This document shows, in pieces, positions 58,101 to 64,000 of a stretch of 64,000 nucleotides of DNA; the stretch's first letter is position 1, and each line of letters starts with the position of its first letter. Below the pieces are notes generated by a model, which worked only from the letters and a program-made list of their open reading frames with translations, was not told the DNA's origin and did not search any database. The position numbers and the translations under genes are program-made. The DNA lies in contig NC_080584.1 in the NCBI RefSeq assembly GCF_029962835.1, positions 81,558,862-81,622,861 of the forward strand, in the 5' to 3' direction. This DNA comes from Magnolia sinica (lineage: Eukaryota; Streptophyta; Magnoliopsida; Magnoliales; Magnoliaceae).

Positions 58101-60989
58101 AAGATCAATGGACCTATCTAAAAGGATTTAGTCTACAAGGCCTAAAGAACTAGTCTATCAATCACATGCAACATTCCTTTAAAACTCAACTTGGGTGGGC
58201 CTGATATGGGCCTTAATTACACTCAATAATACTGTAGAAAAATGGTAAGATAATTGATTTAAATTTTCCTCAAATCTAGTGGGCCGTACTGCCCTGAAAC
58301 AATATTTATAGGCAACAATTATTAGGCTTATTACCAAATTCCAACCCACCTAAATTTCTGGGTTAATTGGAGTCCAACAATAAAAGTATTTCTTAGTATA
58401 TTTAATCTTTGATGGCCCACACACATCACTGTGAGCCTCACCAGATGAGAGAGGATATGCAGCACATATGTCAAGTAGGCCAGGCCGTTGGAATGTAAGC
58501 CCAACAGTAGCCTAAGGCAGGGATGTCCCATGTGTAGGTAGCTCTATGGGCCCGAGGTATCTGGCCTAAAAATCCACCTAGTGGGCCCCAATTGAATATT
58601 AAAATAAAAAGGAGAGGATGATAAATCCCCTAAGGACCCCACATGGATGGATGGTGAGATATACAACACATCAAGGTGGGCCCACTCCCAACTGCACCAC
58701 GGTCAGCTCAAATGTCCGTTGGGTCTGAAATTTTTTAGGGTAATATTTTCATAGGTGGGACACATCTCCAAAAAATTTTAAGATTTTTGCACACTCATAA
58801 GTATTTTAATTTATTTACAGAAAATGGTCTGCTCAAAAATTCTGATAATCCTAGATGTCCCAATATGGTGGGCCGGTCCGGCCCTCACCACGGTGTGCAC
58901 AAGGGTCCATTGGCCCCAAAAATTTATAGGTGGATCCTACCATGAGTGGGCCACCTCTATGCAAAATTTCAGGATTTTTAGACAACTAAAAATATTTTAT
59001 TTCATTTTAAGAAAATAATTTGTCTTGAGATTCTGCCTGATCTGGACACTACAATATAGTGGGTCGGTTCAGCTATTTTCATGGTGTGTACAGGTGTCTA
59101 TTGGCCCTGAAATTTTGTAGGTGTGTCCTACTAGATATGAGTCATTTCCCTGAAAAATTTTAGAATTTTTAAAATGGTAGAAGTATTTTATTTAATTGAT
59201 ACAAATTCCGGACAGCAATGTTTTTCAAAAAAAATCTGCTACTGCACAATGTCGTTGTCCCAATGATTGGCACCTCATGGGGTGGGCATAGGTCTCTCAA
59301 ATCACTGGGAAAATAGGTGGGTTTGGTACTCCCATGTATGGACAGCATGTGGGGTCCACTGGAGCGGCCCACTTCCCCAAATTCAAGGTACAATGGGTTC
59401 CTCTCCAACATGCAACATTGCTGGACTGTCCAGAAATTTCTAGACATTTAGCCTACTTTGGCCCATCCCATAGGCCTCAATCAAGGGTTAAATGATGTGA
59501 GGCCCATCCTACATCAAGGTGGGGTCCATACCTTAGAAAAAAACTCAAAGAAATCAGGAATAAAAAGTCCCACAAATGGGCCTAAAAACAATGCCTAAAA
59601 ACCATGCAGCAAATGGGCATGAAATTTGGACAGCAGCATATACTGTTCATTTCCAGTCCATGGAAAAATATCCAGAGGGATAAATGGTCAGATACATCAA
59701 GTGGAGTCCACCTAGATGGATCACAAAAATTTCAGACCCAAATCCATCCAAGAATCTCCAAGAAATCATGCCTTATGGGGCCATCCAACCCATGCATTAT
59801 ACATGCATATGGACGTCCAGCCTAGTGGGCCTGGGCGTCCCAAAATCTGATGGGTCTGGGACTTTTTTTTTTATCACATCAATGGGCCACTAATATTAGG
59901 AGAAAAATAGGGAAAAGAGATAAAAGGGAGAGAGAGAGAGAGAGAGAGAGAGGGGTGGTCAACGGTCAGGGAGGATTCCGACACTATGAATACTCCACCA
60001 TTACAATCACACCTACATCTTACATGAATCATGCATGCATGTGATTTATACAAATTCATGAAATTCTGAGGTGGGGATACTATCCCCACCATGCACCTCA
60101 GGTCTAAATGACTCAAATAATCTACATTTAAAGAGAAAATCCATCATGGTGGGTCCATGGAGAAAGGCCCACCATGGAAACGTACATGCATGTAGCGGGC
60201 TTTGGTCTCACTTCATGGAGCTATGTAGGACCTCCACCATTGATTGGTGGGTCCTACATACTCTCAAGTGTGTAGAGAAGAACATGCAAGAAGAAGAAAG
60301 AAGGAAATAATTTCAATGCATCACCCACCTTAATGGATCTTCAAGATTTTCCTATCTCTATGCTCCTTAAGCTCCAAGGGCTATAGATCTATGGTTGAGA
60401 TCACTTTTCAAAGGTTAGATTGAGAGGTTTTTAAGAGAAAATGGGCTGGAGTTGCTAAAATATGGAGGAGAGGTGGAATGAGAGAAATGAGAGGGGAGAG
60501 AGAGGAAGGGTTGTAGGAGAGTCATCATTGCTCTCTCCTTGGTTAGAGAAAGCAATCATAACCTATGGTGAAAATAACAAAGTTGCTAGGCTTAGACTAG
60601 GCTTGGTGGTGTTTAGAGTGGGTGGTGTCCAATCCATGCAATTTTGTAGTGTGTGTGTGGTGTGCATGAGAAATTGTGCCATGGAAATGGCCCATGTACA
60701 AAAAGTGGGCCATATGATGAAATGTTCATAACTTTTGATCCATAGGTCGGATGGACGCACAAGATATGTCGTTGGAACCACAACGACGATACGATCGACA
60801 TGACATAGGTCTAGGGTCGATCTGAGTCGGGTCTACGTGACTGGACTCAAGAATGACCGCAAACACAATCCGAGGGTCGCGGGTCGCCGGAATTTGACCA
60901 GTAGGATCGCAGAACCAAAATGGATGGAATGCATACTCACACACACGCATGCATATAAGTAAACTAGGGTCAGAAATCACAAATCTACA
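55125..60989. mobile_element. LTR-type insertion without visible gag-pol
   Basis: Begins TGTCACGCCCCAGACTTGG and ends AATCTACA, so TG...CA ends like a plant LTR. Sequences beginning TGTCACGCCCC are common at Ty3-gypsy LTR ends, which is established knowledge. No retroelement protein is seen in 5.87 kb. It may be a very long solo LTR or a large non-coding LTR derivative. A 5-bp target duplication is not clear (AATAT and AAGAA). It holds a tandem repeat at 58.7-59.2 kb and an AG tract at 59929-59952. Confidence 0.55.
58714..59220 (+). repeat. 191-bp degenerate tandem repeat, about 2.7 copies
   Basis: Repeat starts at about 58714, 58905 and 59096. Each has GTCC(A)TTGG-like, AAATTT-TAGGTG-like and AATTTTA(A)GATTTTT-like blocks, then a GTATTTTAATTTATTT-like stretch. 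It lies within the LTR-type insertion. Confidence 0.75.
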
Positions 60990-61489
60990 AAGAATGAGTT
61001 AAATCCAAAGCTCCAGTGGACCCCAGCACAGAAAACAATAGGGACAGTGACACCCACCATTAAAAACTTCTAAAGGCCATAAAAGTTTTAGATCAAGCTA
61101 ATGTCTGTGCGTTCCCTTATTTCATGGATTTTTTAACCTTTGAAGAGGTTGGATTTCTAATAAACATTATGGTAGACCTTAGGATAGTTTCCACTGTTTC
61201 CCACTCTCTCCATTGTTTTCTGTGGTGGGGTCCACTACAGATTTTTATCTACTCGTTCTTTGAATCATGCCCTAAAATAAATTCTCAAAATGGATGGACG
61301 GTGTGGATACAACATGTACATCATAGTGGGTGCACAGGACTTAGTGACGTACCTTCAGTAGTAGCCGACTCGCTACTCAACCTGTCAGTATCCGCATCCT
61401 ACGCCGGTGTAGTTTCCAATCCGCTTCCACAAATAACTTGCCACTTGTAAGAGGCCTAAATCACACTGTCTTTGAAAAAGGAAGGGATT

Positions 61490-61930
61490 CGCAGGTGACC
61501 CTGCCACCATCCCTAGTGACAAGGCGAAGTGGGGCCACCATGATATATGTCTTTTACATCCATGTTGTACATCCATTTTATCAACTCATTTTAAGGCATA
61601 AGCCCAAAAGTAAAGAATATCAAAAGCTCAAGAAGACCACACTATCAAAATTGAAATTCTCTTATGGTCGGCTGTAATGTTTATTTGCCATCCAATTTGT
61701 TCATAAGGTTGCATAGACACGCATGAAGGGAAAACACAGATATGGCCTTGGTCCAAAACTTTTGTGGCCCTCAAGAAATTTTTGATGGTTCTTATTCAAT
61801 CATCATTATTTTGTATGATGTGGTCTACTTGAGCTTTGGATCTGCTTCATTATTGGACTAATATCCTAAAATGAGCTGGCAAAATAGATACATGGCATGG
61901 GTAACATGCGGAAATCACAATTAGCTCCAC
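61490..61930. mobile_element. MITE, GGGCCCACC family, diverged
   Basis: The left arm GTGGGGCCACCATGATATAT with TTTATCAACTCATTTTAAGG corresponds to CCTAAAATGAGCTGGCAAAA on the right. The right outer arm is poorly matched. Confidence 0.5.
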
Positions 61931-61985
61931 AGCACCTATCACCAATCAATGGGCTTCCCTTTAAAAGAAGCCTCCAATATAATTA

Positions 61986-62482
61986 GGGGTCCTTTGGCAC
62001 CGTGGATTGGAGGGGGTTTTAAATCCTCTTAGATTACACCTAAAATCATTTCAATAGTTGCCGGTGTAACATGTGTGTCAGTATACACTATCATTCTATT
62101 GGGCACATGGCCCACTAATGACCAAACATTGTCCATATTAATCAACGATTAGAAATCGTTGGTTAGTTACTCATAAATTATCTTGTGTTTATGATCCATC
62201 CAAGACTTAGAATTTGATCATTTTTAGGCAAAACATATATTACAGTGGGCTTATCACAACCATAGTGTCAAAAATTATATATCTCACTAATTAGGGATAT
62301 TAAAGTTGATTTAGTAATTAAATTCAAACTCCTATAAATATACCATGCATAGGTATTTTTGAATTAAAATTGATTCACACTCCAGGGGTGCCAAACACAC
62401 CAGGAGGATTGTCATCCAGGGGGTCTCCAATCCTGGGGTTCTGAATCAAGGGGGTCCAAATCCATGCTCCCAAACATGCCCT
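61986..62482. mobile_element. Tourist/Harbinger-like MITE
   Basis: The ends GGGGTCCTTTGGCACCGTGG and CCATGCTCCCAAACATGCCC are inverted and lie beside TTA on both sides. The interior has no coding frame. Confidence 0.55.
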
Positions 62483-62484
62483 TA

Positions 62485-62937
62485 ATCCATTCCTAATGTT
62501 TCCTGTGGTGTGGTCCAATTGAGTTTTGGATCATGCACTAACATGAGTAATAGAAATTATGAGAAGGGTGGATTTCTCATGGACATCTTGGTGGACCCCA
62601 CATAGTTTGTGCCTATGGAAATTTCCTTAGTGAAGTGTACACGTGGCATATATAAGATCAAAATAAACCGACTAGGTTGTGCATCCCACTAGCCCACAGT
62701 TGCCAAGTCAAAATGCAGGATTTGATGAGCAATCTTATCCTCTGATCCGTGGATACTTGTTTATAGAAATAAGACCTTTAAATATTATTCATTTTTAACC
62801 GTTGAATAAATGTCCACCAATCTCATAATGAGATGATCAAATAAACCTTATATCTTGCTTATATTAAATTGGACAGTTTAAGTTGACTATTTATATGACA
62901 CGTGTACAATTTTTCGAAATATTTCATAGTGCGTCTC
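62485..62937. other. Intergenic with a partial MITE right half
   Basis: TTTCCTGTGGTGTGGTCC and CATGGACATCTTGGTGGACC (about 62498-62600) are a half-element of the main family. Nothing else is recognised. Confidence 0.5.
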
Positions 62938-63237
62938 GGATGCGGATTGCGTCCTATCCCACCCATCTCTAGCCTTTAATGGGCAGTTCTGTGTGCAGGC
63001 CCACTGTGATGTATTTGTTTATCCAGGCCGTTTATTTTTTTCTCATATCATTTTAAGGTATGTGCACAAAAATAAGGTAGATGTGTGGTCTAGTTGAGTG
63101 TTGGATATACCTATTTTTTGTGCACATACCTTAAAATGATCTGAGAAAAATAATGAACGGCATGGATAAACAGATACATCACGTTGGGCCCACCCACAGA
63201 ACAGCCCCGTGGTGCGGGTAGGCCGCAATACGCGTCC
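62938..63237. mobile_element. Compact fold-back MITE, Mutator-type
   Basis: The 300-bp element has ends GGATGCGGATTGCGTCC and GGCCGCAATACGCGTCC. Flanks GTGCGTCTC (62929-62937) and GTGCATCTC (63238-63246) form a 9-bp duplication with one mismatch. Both halves mirror each other almost to the centre (ATCATTTTAAGGTATGTGCA against TGCACATACCTTAAAATGAT), leaving only a short loop. Confidence 0.85.
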
Positions 63238-63514
63238 GTGCATCTCACGCTGACAGATTACGATGGTTTTTCTTTTATAAAACATGCTGCATGTGATGGC
63301 TGAAGATGAGCGATTTATTTTATTTCATTTTATTCATTTCATTTTATTCCTATTGGTGGTCGGTGAAAAGCTCTTCTAAATAAATGTATAGGGTCAATTG
63401 GTGGGATGAGAGCGGCGTTTGTACATAAATGCACGAACATAGCTTATTGAGAGACGTCTTCTTTCCTCCTGCCCGCGATTCCATTCACATCATCTCTATG
63501 TCACGTCCGATGGA

Positions 63515-64000
63515 TGCGGATTAGATAGTGACAGGTTGACAGGGTGAACAGCGAGTCGGTTAGTAAAGTGGAGCCACCAAGTTCCGTGGGCCTCGTTATA
63601 ATATATGTATTGTATCGGCACCGTTAACTCATTTTAAGATATCATTTCAGGGGCATGAGCCAAACAATGAGTCAGATAAATAGGTACACGGACCCAACAC
63701 AAAAAATGGTGGGGAGAGTGATTCCCACCACCCTTGTGTTTATTTAAAATCTAATCTGTTCAAAAGTTTTAAAAAAACATTAAATAAGGGAAAACGCATA
63801 TATCAGCTTGATCTAAAACTTTGGTGGCCTTTAGAAGTTTTTAATGGTGTGCGTCACTATCCCCGCTGTTTTTTGTGCCGAGGTCCACTGGAGCTTTGGA
63901 TTTAACTCTGTCTTTGGATAGTGCTCTAAAATGATCTCTTTAAATGGATGGAAGATATGGATACAAAACATATATCATGGTGGGCCATCGGAACTGATTG
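63515..64000. mobile_element. MITE, GGGCCCACC family, cut by the window edge
   Basis: The left arm GCGGATTAGATAGTGACAGG plus CACCAAGTTCCGTGGGCC is mirrored by CATATATCATGGTGGGCC at about 63968-63985. The outer right arm lies beyond the window. Confidence 0.7.

Larger units (their letters stand above)
54980..61409. mobile_element. MITE split by a 5.87-kb insertion
   Basis: The left half (54980-55124) holds GCGGATTAGCTACTAACAGG and CACCAAGTTTCG. The right half (60990-61409) holds the partner arms CATCATAGTGGGTGCACAG and CTCAACCTGTCAGTATCCGC. The family order is continuous across the join: ATCATTTTAGGGCA, then AAGAATGAG and CCAAAGCTCCAGTGGACCCC. An LTR-type insertion (55125-60989) lies between. 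Confidence 0.8.

Noticed and set aside
55071-60980. Many frames of 60-90 codons in the LTR-type insertion
   Set aside because: None shows retroelement or host domains, and several overlap the AG tract or tandem repeat.
63043-63285. 80-codon minus-strand frame
   Set aside because: It lies almost wholly inside the fold-back MITE.

Overview
Plant nuclear DNA, about 64 kb, probably from an early-diverging angiosperm. Spliced F-box genes, a Ty1-copia element with a tRNA-Met primer site and a CACTA transposon make it a plant. The many copies of a MITE family with a GGGCCCACCATGATG-type inner arm recall magnoliid genomes; that last point is an inference from memory.

The only intact host genes I can support are a tandem family of F-box/LRR/FBD genes on the + strand: copy 1 (5950-8611), copy 2 (20197-22411), copy 3 (26942-29249) and a recently broken copy 4 (35169-37455). 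All share three coding exons, with exon 2 of 168 bp (171 in copy 4), both introns in phase 0, a TATA-like core (tattTAAAgG and variants) and a 5' leader. The F-box should bind a SKP1-like adaptor, and the LRR and FBD regions should choose a target for ubiquitination. Copies 2, 3 and 4 lie in segmental units of about 6.5-8 kb (17.47-25.5, 25.5-33.05, 33.05-39.57 kb). Parts of the same unit also follow copy 1.

Region by region: 104-4386 is a whole-looking but non-autonomous CACTA transposon with 42-bp palindromic subterminal repeats, an internal promoter and a captured extended-PHD-finger gene fragment. 4.4-5.7 kb holds two inverted-repeat MITEs directly upstream of F-box copy 1. 9484-14197 is a young but broken Ty1-copia element inserted in the downstream block of copy 1. 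14.4-17.5 kb holds hAT-like, MITE and Mutator-like insertions. 17.8-19.8 kb holds two insertions that separate the TATA-like box of copy 2 from its leader. 39.6-44.5 kb is decayed LTR-retrotransposon material. 44.5-64 kb has no convincing gene and is a mosaic of nested MITEs, a 1.97-kb insertion flanked by 39-bp direct repeats, and a 5.87-kb LTR-type insertion that splits a MITE in two.

The most interesting points are the promoter-splitting insertions at copy 2, the tandem duplication inside copy 1 that creates a second splice acceptor, the gene capture by the CACTA element, insertions that date steps of the F-box array, and several strong fold-back elements. I found no evidence for a wholly new kind of system. 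No tRNA, rRNA or CRISPR array was seen.
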